Shown here piece after piece: positions 30,880-38,906 of a stretch of 64,000 nt of DNA; within the stretch, counting starts at the first letter, position 1, and every line of letters begins with the position of its first letter. This stretch comes from Actinomycetospora cinnamomea. GTDB lineage: Bacteria; Actinomycetota; Actinomycetes; Mycobacteriales; Pseudonocardiaceae. Position numbers and translations under genes: made by a program. The DNA lies in assembly GCF_003096675.1 (NCBI RefSeq), contig NZ_QEKW01000002.1, forward strand, positions 124,001-188,000. The letters run 5' to 3'. The notes beneath the pieces were generated by a model. It was not told the DNA's origin and searched no databases. It worked only from the letters and a program-made list of their open reading frames with translations.

Positions 30880-31242
30880 ATGGCGCAGAAAGTCGTGGTG
30901 TCGCTCGTCGACGACCTGGACTCGTCCGAGGCCGACGAGACGGTCGAGTTCGGGCTCGACGGCGCCACGTACGAGATCGACCTCTCGGAGGCCAACGCGT
31001 CACGGCTGCGCGAGGCGCTCGCCGACTACGTCGCCCACGCCCGCCGCAGCGGCGGGCGGCGGCGGCCCTCGACGCCCGCGTCGTCGTCGACGTCCTCGCG
31101 GCGCAGCGGCGGCGGGCGCGCGGCGGTCGACCGCGAGCAGAACCAGGCCATCCGCGAGTGGGCGCGCAAGCAGGGCATGACGGTCTCCGAGCGTGGCCGC
31201 ATCCCCAGCGAGGTCTCCGAGGCCTACCACAAGGCGCACTAG
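30880..31242 (+). CDS. lsr2: Lsr2 nucleoid-associated xenogeneic silencer
   Basis: A 120-aa H-NS-like protein. An N-terminal oligomerisation domain (about 1-60: [28 protein letters not shown]) is followed by a basic Ser/Arg linker (about 65-85). The C-terminal DNA-binding domain (about 88-120: [26 protein letters not shown]) carries the RGR AT-hook-like motif. It binds AT-rich DNA and silences foreign genes. An in-frame ATG at 30862 overlaps the CGGAGG site, so 30880 is preferred. Its TAG stop lies in a CTAG shared with the convergent Crp gene. Confidence 0.97.
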   Translation: MAQKVVVSLVDDLDSSEADETVEFGLDGATYEIDLSEANASRLREALADYVAHARRSGGRRRPSTPASSSTSSRRSGGGRAAVDREQNQAIREWARKQGMTVSERGRIPSEVSEAYHKAH

Positions 31243-31931
31243 GGTCCGGTCGCGTGGGCGGCCAGCGCGGCGCGCTCGAGCGCCGCGCCGCGCCCGCCCG
31301 CGTGGACGGTGAGCAGGCCGCGGTCGGCGAGGCCGCGCAGGGCGGTGTTGAGGCTCTGGCGGGCGATGCCGAGGCGCTGCGCGAGCAGGCTCTGCGGCCC
31401 GCCGAAGTCGACGACGTCGCGGCCGTCGGCGAGCTCGAGCAGGAGGGCGGCGACGCGCCGGTCGACGGGGCGGCGCAGGCCGCTGCGGGCGCGGTTCTGG
31501 AGGCTGACGATCCGGACGAGGTCGCGCGCGAGCGCCAGGAGGGTCTCGGGGCTGGTGCGCAGCGCCCGGAGGGCCGCCGCGGCCGGGACGACGACGACGG
31601 TCGAGTCCCGCACGGCCACCGCGTCCTCGGTGCGCGGGCCGGGCTGCAGGACCTCGAAGTAGCCGAACGCGTGCCCTTCCGCGGCGACCCCGAGGTCGAT
31701 GACGTCGCCCGCCGCCGAGCTGATGCGCGCGACGACGGCGCCCTGGCGCAGGACGAACATGGCGTCGCCCGGGCCGCCCTCGAGGAAGACGGGTTCGCCG
31801 GCGGTGTAGTGCCGGACCGCGGACGCCCCGGCGAGCGCCCGGAGCGACCCGGCGCCGAGGTCGCGCAGCTGGGGGCAGGCCCGGAGGACCTGCTCGGCTC
31901 GTGCGTCCGGAGCCGACACCGTCGTCGTCAT
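31239..31931 (-). CDS. Crp/Fnr family transcriptional regulator
   Basis: A 230-aa protein. A cyclic-nucleotide-binding-like beta-roll (about 10-130: [41 protein letters not shown]) is joined by a helix to a HTH_Crp domain (about 160-215: [27 protein letters not shown]). The canonical cAMP phosphate pocket (GELAL..RAA) is not intact, so another effector is likely. ATG 31931 has AGGGGG upstream; longer in-frame starts reach 32021. Convergent with lsr2. Confidence 0.88.
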   Translation of the reverse strand: MTTTVSAPDARAEQVLRACPQLRDLGAGSLRALAGASAVRHYTAGEPVFLEGGPGDAMFVLRQGAVVARISSAAGDVIDLGVAAEGHAFGYFEVLQPGPRTEDAVAVRDSTVVVVPAAAALRALRTSPETLLALARDLVRIVSLQNRARSGLRRPVDRRVAALLLELADGRDVVDFGGPQSLLAQRLGIARQSLNTALRGLADRGLLTVHAGGRGAALERAALAAHATGP

Positions 31932-32031
31932 GCCGCCACCCCCTGCTGGTCCTTCGACTCGCTGCGTCTTCACCCGTCCGGCGGAGCAGTGCTGTCGTCG
32001 CGATGACAGCGCGTCGATCATCGCGCCCTAG

Positions 32032-32037
32032 CGTCCG
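32032..32037 (+). promoter_or_regulatory. Candidate -10 box (TAGCGT) for the M23 gene
   Basis: TAGCGT lies in the 168-bp divergent gap between the Crp gene and the M23 pseudogene. It would give a leader of about 55 nt before GTG 32100, where GGGGAGG forms the ribosome-binding site. Confidence 0.35.
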
Positions 32038-32099
32038 CCGTCGACGGTCCGGTCGGAACTCCGACATCTGCGGGCCGTGCTCGAGCACGGGGAGGCGCA

Positions 32100-33394
32100 G
32101 TGCGCGTGGGAGAAGGTGGGCGGGCCGCGGTCGTCGGCGCCCTGCTCGCGGTGGTGGCGGTCCTGACGGCCTGCGGTGGTCCCGGCGCCGGGTCCGCGCC
32201 GCCGAGCCCGAGCCCGAGCCCGTCCGCCGGCAGCGGGTCCGTCGAGGGGCCGTTCGGCGGCCCGTCCGCCTCGGACGCCGTCTCCGGCGGAGTGTCGGTG
32301 TTCACCCGGTCGCGGCGTCCGTGCTCGCACCGCCGGTCCCCTCCCCGCGACCGACGGGCGGGTGCACCTGGCCTACGAGCTGCAGGTGACCAACATCCTG
32401 TCCTCGCCGGCGACGGTCGATGCCGTCGAGGTCCTTGGTGACGGCCGGTCGCTGCTGCGGCTGGAGGGCGACGCCCTCGCCTCCTGGATCAAGCCGTTCG
32501 GGGGCGACCCGGGCGACCGTGCGCTCCAGGCGGGACAGGGCGGCCTGATCTGGGTGGACGTGTCCCTCGCGCCGACCGACCCCGTCCCCGCGCGCCTCGA
32601 GCACCGCCTCGACGTGCAGTTCGCCCAGCCGAGCCCGCCCCTCGTCCCGGCCACGCTCAGCGAGCCGGTGGCCGCGACGGCGGTGGACCGCACACCGCCG
32701 GCACGCATCTCGCCACCCCTCGCCGGGCACGGCTGGGTCGACGGCGACAGCTGCTGCCGGCTGGGGGGCGCACCGCGGCGCGGTCAGTCCCATCGACGGC
32801 CGGCTGTGGGCGCCGGAGCGGTTCGCGATCGACTACGTCCGGGTCGACGCGTCCGACCGGATGATGACGGGCCCGCCGACGGACCTGGCCAGCTACCCGT
32901 ACGTCGGCGCGGACGTCCTGGCCGTCGCCGACGGGCCGGTGGTCGGCCTCGTCGACGACCTGCCGATGCAGCCGCCCGGGGCGAACCCGAGCGGGCTCTC
33001 GCTCGCCGAGTACGGCGGCAACCACGTCGTGAAGGACATCGGCGGCGGGCGCTACGCCTTCTACGCCCACCTGCAGCCCGGGAACCCGCGGAACCTCGCC
33101 GTGGGCCAGCAGCTGCGCCGCGGGCAGGTGCTCGGGAAACTGGGCAACTCCGGCAACACCAGCGCACCGCACCTGCACTTCCACGTCATGGACCGGACCG
33201 ACCCGCTGGCCGCCAACGGCCTGCCCTTCGAGTTCGACACCTTCACCGTCGAGGGCCGGGTGACCTCCGACGAGTCGATCGTGCAGGGGTCGGAGGGGCC
33301 GGTGCCGTTCCAGATCGACCGGGCCGGGGCCGGTCCGCGGACGAACGAGTCGCCGCTGATCCTCGACGTGATGGGCTACCCACCGGCGCCCTGA
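32100..33394 (+). pseudogene. M23 (lysostaphin-type) peptidase lipoprotein, three frameshifts
   Basis: The reading frame starts with a lipoprotein signal (lipobox LTAC) and breaks three times. A base appears missing at 32304-32308, another at 32343-32349, and an extra G lies in the run at 32763-32768. Correcting these joins VFTPVAASVLAPPVPSP to ATDGRVHLAYELQV, then DGDSCCRLGAHRGAV to SPIDGRLWAPERFAIDYV. The M23 core follows with DYVRVDA, NHVVKDIGGGRYAFYAHLQPG and the zinc motif HLHFH. The intact form would be a secreted zinc endopeptidase, possibly acting on the wall. Either a decayed gene or uncorrected homopolymer errors; the last 177 residues are an open frame from 32861. Confidence 0.8.
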
Positions 33395-33704
33395 CCCCGG
33401 GCGGGTGGTTCGCCCGGCGCGAACACGCGGGCGGGATGAGGTCGGCGCCGCGCGTCGTTGCACCCGGCATGACCCCGGGCCGCCCGGTCCGGGATGTCGG
33501 CGGGCGTGTCCGCCGTCACGGTGGTGGAACCGTCGCCGTCCCGTGACGTCACGCGCGACGACTAGGATGGCCTTACGGTGCACTGGCAGTTCGGGCACCG
33601 TGGGGGTCCCGATCCGTCATCGGGCACCAGCCAAGGGGCCACCGGGCGCGTTCCCTCGGGGACACTCGGTGGAGGACCGCCGGCGCAGCAGTCAGGAGTG
33701 ACGA
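33395..33704 (+). promoter_or_regulatory. clpC upstream regulatory region with ClgR-type site
   Basis: This 310-bp gap has no gene. GTTCGC-N5-GCGAAC at 33408-33424 is a perfect inverted repeat matching the ClgR operator described for actinobacterial clp genes. A 12-bp palindrome CGTGACGTCACG lies at 33542-33553, just upstream of a -10 box TAGGAT at 33563-33568. AGGAG precedes the clpC ATG. The ClgR assignment rests on motif match and target gene. Confidence 0.55.
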
Positions 33705-36242
33705 ATGTTCGAGAGGTTCACCGACCGCGCGAGGCGGGTGGTCGTCCTGGCCCAGGAAGAGGCCAGGATGCTCAACCACAACTACATCGGTACCGAGCAC
33801 ATCCTGCTCGGACTGATCCACGAGGGCGAGGGCGTCGCCGCCAAGGCGCTGGAGTCCCTGGGCATCGCCCTCGAGGGCGTGCGCCAGCAGGTCGAGGAGA
33901 TCATCGGCCAGGGCCAGCAGGCGCCGAGCGGCCACATCCCGTTCACCCCGCGCGCCAAGAAGGTTCTGGAGCTGTCGCTGCGCGAGGCGCTGCAGCTCGG
34001 GCACAACTACATCGGCACCGAGCACATCCTGCTCGGGCTCATCCGCGAGGGCGAGGGCGTCGCCGCCCAGGTGCTCGTCAAGCTGGGCGCGGACCTCAAC
34101 CGTGTGCGCCAGCAGGTGCTGCAGCTGCTCTCGGGCTACCAGGGCAAGGAGCCCGCGGAGTCCGGCAGCCAGCGCGGCGAGGGCACCCCGTCGTCCTCCC
34201 TGGTGCTCGACCAGTTCGGTCGCAACCTCACCCAGTCGGCCCGCGAGGGCAAGCTGGACCCGGTCATCGGCCGGGAGAAGGAGATCGAGCGGGTCATGCA
34301 GGTCCTGTCCCGCAGGACCAAGAACAACCCGGTCCTCATCGGCGAGCCCGGCGTCGGCAAGACCGCCGTCGTCGAGGGCCTCGGGCAGGCCATCGTCAAG
34401 GGCGAGGTCCCCGAGACGCTGAAGGACAAGCAGCTCTACACCCTCGACCTCGGGTCGCTCGTGGCGGGCTCGCGCTACCGCGGTGACTTCGAGGAGCGCC
34501 TCAAGAAGGTGCTCAAGGAGATCCGCACCCGCGGCGACATCATCCTGTTCATCGACGAGCTCCACACGCTCGTCGGCGCGGGTGCCGCCGAGGGCGCGAT
34601 CGACGCCGCGTCGATCCTCAAGCCGATGCTGGCCCGCGGCGAGCTGCAGACCATCGGCGCGACCACGCTCGACGAGTACCGCAAGCACGTCGAGAAGGAC
34701 GCCGCGCTCGAGCGCCGCTTCCAGCCGATCCAGGTCGGCGAGCCCTCGGTGGCCCACTCCATCGAGATCCTCAAGGGGCTGCGCGACCGCTACGAGGCGC
34801 ACCACCGCGTCTCGATCACCGACCCAGCGCTGGTCGCGGCGGCCACCCTGGCCGACCGCTACATCAACGACCGGTTCCTGCCGGACAAGGCCATCGACCT
34901 CATCGACGAGGCCGGCGCCCGCATGCGCATCCGCCGCATGACCGCGCCGCCGGACCTGCGCGAGTTCGACGAGAAGATCGCCGACGTCCGCCGGGAGAAG
35001 GAGTCCGCGATCGACGCGCAGGACTTCGAGAAGGCGGCGCGCCTGCGCGATGAGGAGAAGAACCTCATCGGGCAGAAGTCCGAGCGCGAGAAGCAGTGGA
35101 AGTCCGGCGACCTCGACGTCGTCGCGGAGGTCGACGACGAGCAGATCGCCGAGGTGCTGGCCAACTGGACCGGCATCCCGGTGTTCAAGCTCACCGAGGA
35201 GGAGACCACCCGGCTGCTGCGCATGGAGGACGAGCTCCACAAGCGCATCATCGGGCAGGAGGACGCGGTCAAGGCCGTGTCGCAGTCCATGCGGCGCACC
35301 CGCGCCGGCCTCAAGGACCCGAAGCGTCCGTCGGGCTCGTTCATCTTCGCCGGCCCCTCGGGTGTCGGGAAGACCGAGCTCACCAAGGCGCTCGCGGAGT
35401 TCCTCTTCGGCGACGACGACGCGCTCGTCCAGATCGACATGGGCGAGTTCCACGACCGCTACACCGCCTCGCGACTCTTCGGCGCGCCCCCCGGGTACGT
35501 CGGCTACGAGGAGGGCGGCCAGCTCACCGAGAAGGTGCGCCGCAAGCCGTTCTCGGTGGTCCTCTTCGACGAGATCGAGAAGGCCCACTCCGAGGTCTAC
35601 AACACGCTGCTGCAGGTGCTCGAGGACGGTCGCCTGACCGACGGCCAGGGCCGCATCGTCGACTTCAAGAACACGGTCATCGTGTTCACGTCGAACCTCG
35701 GTACGCAGGACATCTCGAAGGCGGTCGGCCTCGGGTTCCAGTCCGGGCAGGACTCGGGCTCGAACTACGAGCGCATGAAGAACAAGGTGACGGACGAGCT
35801 CAAGAAGCACTTCCGCCCCGAGTTCCTCAACCGCATCGACGACATCATCGTGTTCCACCAGCTGACCGAGGCCGAGATCGTTCAGATGGTCGACCTGATG
35901 ATCAGCCGCACCGAGAAGCAGCTGCAGAACAAGGACATGTCGATCGAGCTGACCGACAACGCCAAGAAGCTGCTCGCCCAGCGCGGCTTCGACCCGGTGC
36001 TCGGCGCCCGGCCGCTGCGCCGCACCATCCAGCGCGAGATCGAGGACCAGCTCTCCGAGAAGATCCTGTTCGGGGAGATCGAGTCCGGCCAGATCGTGCT
36101 GGTGGACGTCGAGGGCTGGACGCCCGAGACCGACGACAACGGGGTCACCAAGCCGGCCCCGGAGTCGGCGACCTTCACCTTCCGCGGTGAGGCCAAGCCG
36201 ACCCCGGTGCCCGACACCCCCGAGGTCGCCACGGCGGAGTAG
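33705..36242 (+). CDS. clpC: ATP-dependent Clp protease ATP-binding subunit ClpC
   Basis: An 845-aa Hsp100 unfoldase that feeds proteins to ClpP. Two Clp-N repeats (about 1-145, each with [15 protein letters not shown]-like sequence) are followed by AAA domain D1 with Walker [14 protein letters not shown] and [16 protein letters not shown]/middle domain ([32 protein letters not shown]) comes next, then D2 with [22 protein letters not shown] and sensor [15 protein letters not shown]. Length fits ClpC1 (Rv3596c). ATG 33705 has AGGAG upstream. A hairpin terminator follows. Confidence 0.98.
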   Translation: MFERFTDRARRVVVLAQEEARMLNHNYIGTEHILLGLIHEGEGVAAKALESLGIALEGVRQQVEEIIGQGQQAPSGHIPFTPRAKKVLELSLREALQLGHNYIGTEHILLGLIREGEGVAAQVLVKLGADLNRVRQQVLQLLSGYQGKEPAESGSQRGEGTPSSSLVLDQFGRNLTQSAREGKLDPVIGREKEIERVMQVLSRRTKNNPVLIGEPGVGKTAVVEGLGQAIVKGEVPETLKDKQLYTLDLGSLVAGSRYRGDFEERLKKVLKEIRTRGDIILFIDELHTLVGAGAAEGAIDAASILKPMLARGELQTIGATTLDEYRKHVEKDAALERRFQPIQVGEPSVAHSIEILKGLRDRYEAHHRVSITDPALVAAATLADRYINDRFLPDKAIDLIDEAGARMRIRRMTAPPDLREFDEKIADVRREKESAIDAQDFEKAARLRDEEKNLIGQKSEREKQWKSGDLDVVAEVDDEQIAEVLANWTGIPVFKLTEEETTRLLRMEDELHKRIIGQEDAVKAVSQSMRRTRAGLKDPKRPSGSFIFAGPSGVGKTELTKALAEFLFGDDDALVQIDMGEFHDRYTASRLFGAPPGYVGYEEGGQLTEKVRRKPFSVVLFDEIEKAHSEVYNTLLQVLEDGRLTDGQGRIVDFKNTVIVFTSNLGTQDISKAVGLGFQSGQDSGSNYERMKNKVTDELKKHFRPEFLNRIDDIIVFHQLTEAEIVQMVDLMISRTEKQLQNKDMSIELTDNAKKLLAQRGFDPVLGARPLRRTIQREIEDQLSEKILFGEIESGQIVLVDVEGWTPETDDNGVTKPAPESATFTFRGEAKPTPVPDTPEVATAE

Positions 36243-36273
36243 TCCCCGTCCGCACGACCCCGCACGCCCCGGA

Positions 36274-36305
36274 GCCCCGGCCCCTCGCCCGCGAGGGACC
36301 GGGGC
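36274..36305 (+). terminator. clpC terminator hairpin
   Basis: GCCCCGGCCCCTCGC (36274-36288) pairs with GCGAGGGACCGGGGC (36291-36305) with one mismatch and a 2-nt loop, 32 bp after the clpC stop. There is no U-tract, as is common in GC-rich actinobacteria. Confidence 0.65.
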
Positions 36306-36332
36306 TTCGGCGTGTCGGCTGCGGCGTGTCGT

Positions 36333-36385
36333 GTCAGCGGTGGGCCATCGCAGACACTGAGCGTCCGTAACGCCACACGCTCGCG
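36333..36385. repeat. 53-bp terminal inverted repeat, left copy
   Basis: Its reverse complement matches 37492-37544 at 47 of 53 positions. The outer end reads GTCAGCGGTGGGCCATCG. It starts 27 bp after the clpC terminator and lies 21 bp beyond the 3' end of the AbiEi-like gene. Confidence 0.85.
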
Positions 36386-36406
36386 TCGATCTCGAGGTGC
36401 GCGCGT

Positions 36407-37375
36407 CTACGCGGTGCGCGCCTCGTAGCGCACGCGCGGGGGCGGCAGGAGCCGGGCCACGTCCAGGGCGTCGAGGATGTCGGTGTGCAGGCCCCCGGGG
36501 TCGTCGCGTCGTTGGGCAGGGCGTATGCCGAGCACGTGCAGACCGGCGGCCCGGAGACGCCGGTGATACTCGAGGGTCTGCTGCACCTGCTCGGGTGTCG
36601 CGAAGTGGTGCTCCACGGAGTCGACCTGCAAGACGAGGCCGACCTCGCGGACCAGCCCGTCCGCGACGGCGAGGAAGAGACCGTCCTCGTCGTAGATGGT
36701 GGTGTTCCATTCGATCTCGGGCAGGTCGTCCCAAGACAGCCAGAACTCGCGGGTCTCGTACTCCGCGGCGGACCACACGCCCGCCTCGACGGCGATGAGC
36801 ACCCGTCGCGGCGCCGCGGTCCCCTTGCGGGAGCCGCAGTCGAGTTCGGTGCGCAGCGCTTCCGCGAGGACCTGGCGCTTCTGGACGGCCTCCGCGAACA
36901 CCGCCGCGATCTCGGTCAGGTCCTTCGTCCGGCGGGCGCCGTCGGTCAGGCACCGCACGAGTGGTGCGACGGCCAGGCCGTCGCGGACGATCGCGCGCGG
37001 GAGGCGCCGGGTGCGCTCGACGGTGATGGTGGGCGTGCTCAGCACGCTCCGGTCCCAGCTGATGAGGACGTGCACGGACTCCGGGACCGCGCCGCGCCGC
37101 AGGCCGTAGTGCCGGGCGCCACCCCAACCGGTGAGCACGGCGCCGTCGCCCGCGTAGACGAGAGCCGCGATCTCGAGCTGGCGCCGTGTCGGCTCGCCGT
37201 TGGACAACAGGAAGGTGGCGGGCGCGAGCAGGGTCCACGGGCCGTCCTCCTGGGTGCGCCGGTAGGCGGTCCGCTCGGGAACGCCGAGGGCCACGAGGTC
37301 GTCGATGGAGATGACGCCTTCGTGACTCGCAGCCCACAGCCGCTCGCGTTCCTTCGCCCACTGCCCTCGTCGCAT
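36407..37375 (-). CDS. AbiEi-type antitoxin / winged-helix regulator, orphan
   Basis: A 322-aa protein. The N-terminal helix-turn-helix (LWAASHEGVISIDDLVALGVPERTAYRRTQEDG) and the following AbiEi_4-like region (PATFLLSNGEPTRRQLEIAALVYAGDGAVLTGWGGARHYGL) fit the type IV antitoxin family. The C-terminal half (about 190-300: TEIEWNTTIYDEDGLFLAVAD-like) looks DUF559/endonuclease-like in layout but lacks an obvious catalytic set. No AbiEii nucleotidyltransferase toxin is adjacent. The gene is enclosed by 53-bp inverted repeats at 36333-36385 and 37492-37544. ATG 37375. Function as a true antitoxin is doubtful without a toxin. Confidence 0.7.
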   Translation of the reverse strand: MRRGQWAKERERLWAASHEGVISIDDLVALGVPERTAYRRTQEDGPWTLLAPATFLLSNGEPTRRQLEIAALVYAGDGAVLTGWGGARHYGLRRGAVPESVHVLISWDRSVLSTPTITVERTRRLPRAIVRDGLAVAPLVRCLTDGARRTKDLTEIAAVFAEAVQKRQVLAEALRTELDCGSRKGTAAPRRVLIAVEAGVWSAAEYETREFWLSWDDLPEIEWNTTIYDEDGLFLAVADGLVREVGLVLQVDSVEHHFATPEQVQQTLEYHRRLRAAGLHVLGIRPAQRRDDPGGLHTDILDALDVARLLPPPRVRYEARTA

Positions 37376-37432
37376 GCATTTGAGAGTCGCGCGTGCCGCT
37401 CAGCCGCGAGGTGCTCTTCGAGGCATCTGTGG

Positions 37433-37470
37433 ACAACGTGCCCGACGCTGACTCTCGGTGCGCACGTTGT
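37433..37470. promoter_or_regulatory. Inverted repeat upstream of the AbiEi-like gene
   Basis: ACAACGTGC (37433-37441) and GCACGTTGT (37462-37470) are perfect 9-bp inverted arms, 58-95 bp upstream of the gene start. It could be an autoregulatory operator, as AbiEi proteins bind inverted repeats in their own promoters. Confidence 0.4.
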
Positions 37471-37491
37471 GGACGAGTTGCCGCGTCCACG

Positions 37492-37544
37492 CGCGAGCGT
37501 GTGGCATTACGGACACTGGGCGTCAGCGATGGCCCACCGCTGAC
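37492..37544. repeat. 53-bp terminal inverted repeat, right copy
   Basis: It matches the reverse complement of 36333-36385 at 47 of 53 positions. Its outer 23 bp also form an internal hairpin GTCAGCG/CGCTGAC. No target-site duplication was found outside the pair. Confidence 0.85.
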
Positions 37545-37577
37545 AACATCGCTGGCCCGTCTGAGGCTGATTGTGGC

Positions 37578-37583
37578 TACGAT
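37578..37583 (+). promoter_or_regulatory. -10 box (TACGAT) for a likely leaderless GNAT mRNA
   Basis: TACGAT ends 8 nt before ATG 37592; no Shine-Dalgarno is seen. Confidence 0.4.
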
Positions 37584-37591
37584 GCGTGAGC

Positions 37592-38689
37592 ATGGCGGAG
37601 GTGCGGGCGCTGGACGAGGGCCTGGTGGCCGCGTGGGATCGGCTCGCGTTGGCCACCGGAGCGCCGGTGTTCGCGCGGCCGGGGTGGTTGCGCGCCTGGG
37701 CCGGGGCGTTCGGGAAGGCGTCGGCGCTGCGGGCGCTGACGGTGCACCGCGACGGCGAGCTGGCGGGCGTCCTGCCCGTCGTCACCGCTCCGCTGGGCGT
37801 GCACACGCCCGTGAACTCCGAGACCGCGCTCATCGCGCCCGTCCTCGCCGACGCCGACGCCGCCGGGGAGCTCGCCGAGCATCTGCTCGCGCGCCGCTCC
37901 GTGGTCGATCTCGACGCCGTACTCGCCGACGACCCGCTCACCGCCGCGCTCCGGGACGCCGCCGGGCGCGGGCGCGTCCCGGTGCTCGAGACCCACCGGT
38001 GCTCGTCGCCCTACGTCGCGACCGTCGGCGATCCGGCCGACTTCCTCCAGCGTCTTTCGAGGAACCGCCGCCACGGGCTCAAGCGACTGCGCAATCGCCT
38101 GCGCGACGCCGGCGAGGTCACGTTCGAGGTGTGCGACGGCGGCGACGGCGTCCTCGAGGAACGGCTGCGGGAGGGCCTGGCGCTCGAGGCGCGGGAGTGG
38201 AAGCTCGCCGCCGGCTCGGCGATCCTCTCGAGCCCGGCGCGCGTCGCGTTCTACACCGCGGGCGCGCGGTGGGCCGCCGAGGTCGGCGTGCTGCGGCTGG
38301 CGTTCCTGCGCGTCGACGGTACGGCGATCGCCTTCGGCTACTGCCTGCAGCAGGGCCGCACCCTGCACTTCCTCAAGCTCGGCATGGACGACGCCCACGC
38401 CAAGCTCGGGCCCGGGGTGCTGCTCACCCAGCACCTGGTCGAGCACGCGTTCGCGGAGCCCGAGGTCGCCGAGCTCGACCTGCTGGGCGAGAACGAGTCG
38501 TACAAGGCCGACTTCGCCACCGGCATCCGCGAGCAGGTCCGCCTGCGCGCCTATCCCACCCCCGGCGTCGGCACCGTGCAGCGCGCGGCGACGGCGCGGG
38601 TCGCCGACCTGCGCGCGGCGGCCGTCGCCCGGCTGTCCGGTCCCACGCGCGAGCGGCTCGTCGCCCTCCGCAACCGCCTGGTGCGCTGA
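37592..38689 (+). CDS. GNAT/FemAB-like acyltransferase (Acetyltransf_6 type)
   Basis: A 365-aa cytoplasmic protein. The conserved core (about 150-330) includes NRRHGLKRLRNRL, the double-GNAT region LRLAFLRVDGTAIAFGYCLQQG and HFLKLGMDDAHAKLGPGVLL, and the closing LDLLGENESYKADFATG. The family modifies cell-surface sugars or cell-wall precursors with acyl or aminoacyl groups (CelD/BcsL-like). It opens a five-gene surface glycan cluster with a second related protein at the other end. Substrate unknown. ATG 37592 follows a -10 box directly. Confidence 0.82.
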   Translation: MAEVRALDEGLVAAWDRLALATGAPVFARPGWLRAWAGAFGKASALRALTVHRDGELAGVLPVVTAPLGVHTPVNSETALIAPVLADADAAGELAEHLLARRSVVDLDAVLADDPLTAALRDAAGRGRVPVLETHRCSSPYVATVGDPADFLQRLSRNRRHGLKRLRNRLRDAGEVTFEVCDGGDGVLEERLREGLALEAREWKLAAGSAILSSPARVAFYTAGARWAAEVGVLRLAFLRVDGTAIAFGYCLQQGRTLHFLKLGMDDAHAKLGPGVLLTQHLVEHAFAEPEVAELDLLGENESYKADFATGIREQVRLRAYPTPGVGTVQRAATARVADLRAAAVARLSGPTRERLVALRNRLVR

Positions 38690-38827
38690 CCCGGGGGTCT
38701 GCCCCACCCCGGCGGCGGGCGCACCCCCTCGGATCACTGCCCGGCGAACGAGAGGGTCGTCCTCGTCAGCACGCGGCGAGCAGGGGCGGGAACACATGAG
38801 GACTGTCCGTGACCAAGGTGCGGCCGC

Positions 38828-38833
38828 TAGGGT
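38828..38833 (+). promoter_or_regulatory. Candidate -10 box (TAGGGT) for the glycosyltransferase operon
   Basis: TAGGGT would start transcription near 38840. That places in-frame ATG codons at 38796 and 38835 at or before the transcript start and favours GTG 38907, which has GGGGGAGGAGG upstream. Confidence 0.4.
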
Positions 38834-38906
38834 GATGAGCCGCGAGATCGACCTGCGCCTGATCACGGTGGGCCACAGGTCCCGCGACGGTGGGGGAGGA
38901 GGCGGC

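Noticed and set aside
32038-32099. c-di-AMP (ydaO-type) riboswitch upstream of the M23 gene
   Set aside because: These riboswitches precede wall hydrolases in actinobacteria, but the leader here is only about 60 nt and shows none of the conserved core.
33573-37490. A 1305-codon minus-strand frame covering clpC
   Set aside because: It is antisense to the clearly coding clpC sequence, with His/Arg/Gly-biased composition and no family signature.
36333-37544. The repeat-flanked segment as an insertion sequence
   Set aside because: The enclosed protein is an AbiEi-like regulator with no transposase motif, and no target-site duplication flanks the repeats. It is kept as a cassette hypothesis only.
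38796-38906. ATG 38796 or 38835 as start of the glycosyltransferase
   Set aside because: A -10-like TAGGGT at 38828-38833 would place both codons at or before the transcript start, while GTG 38907 has GGGGGAGGAGG directly upstream.
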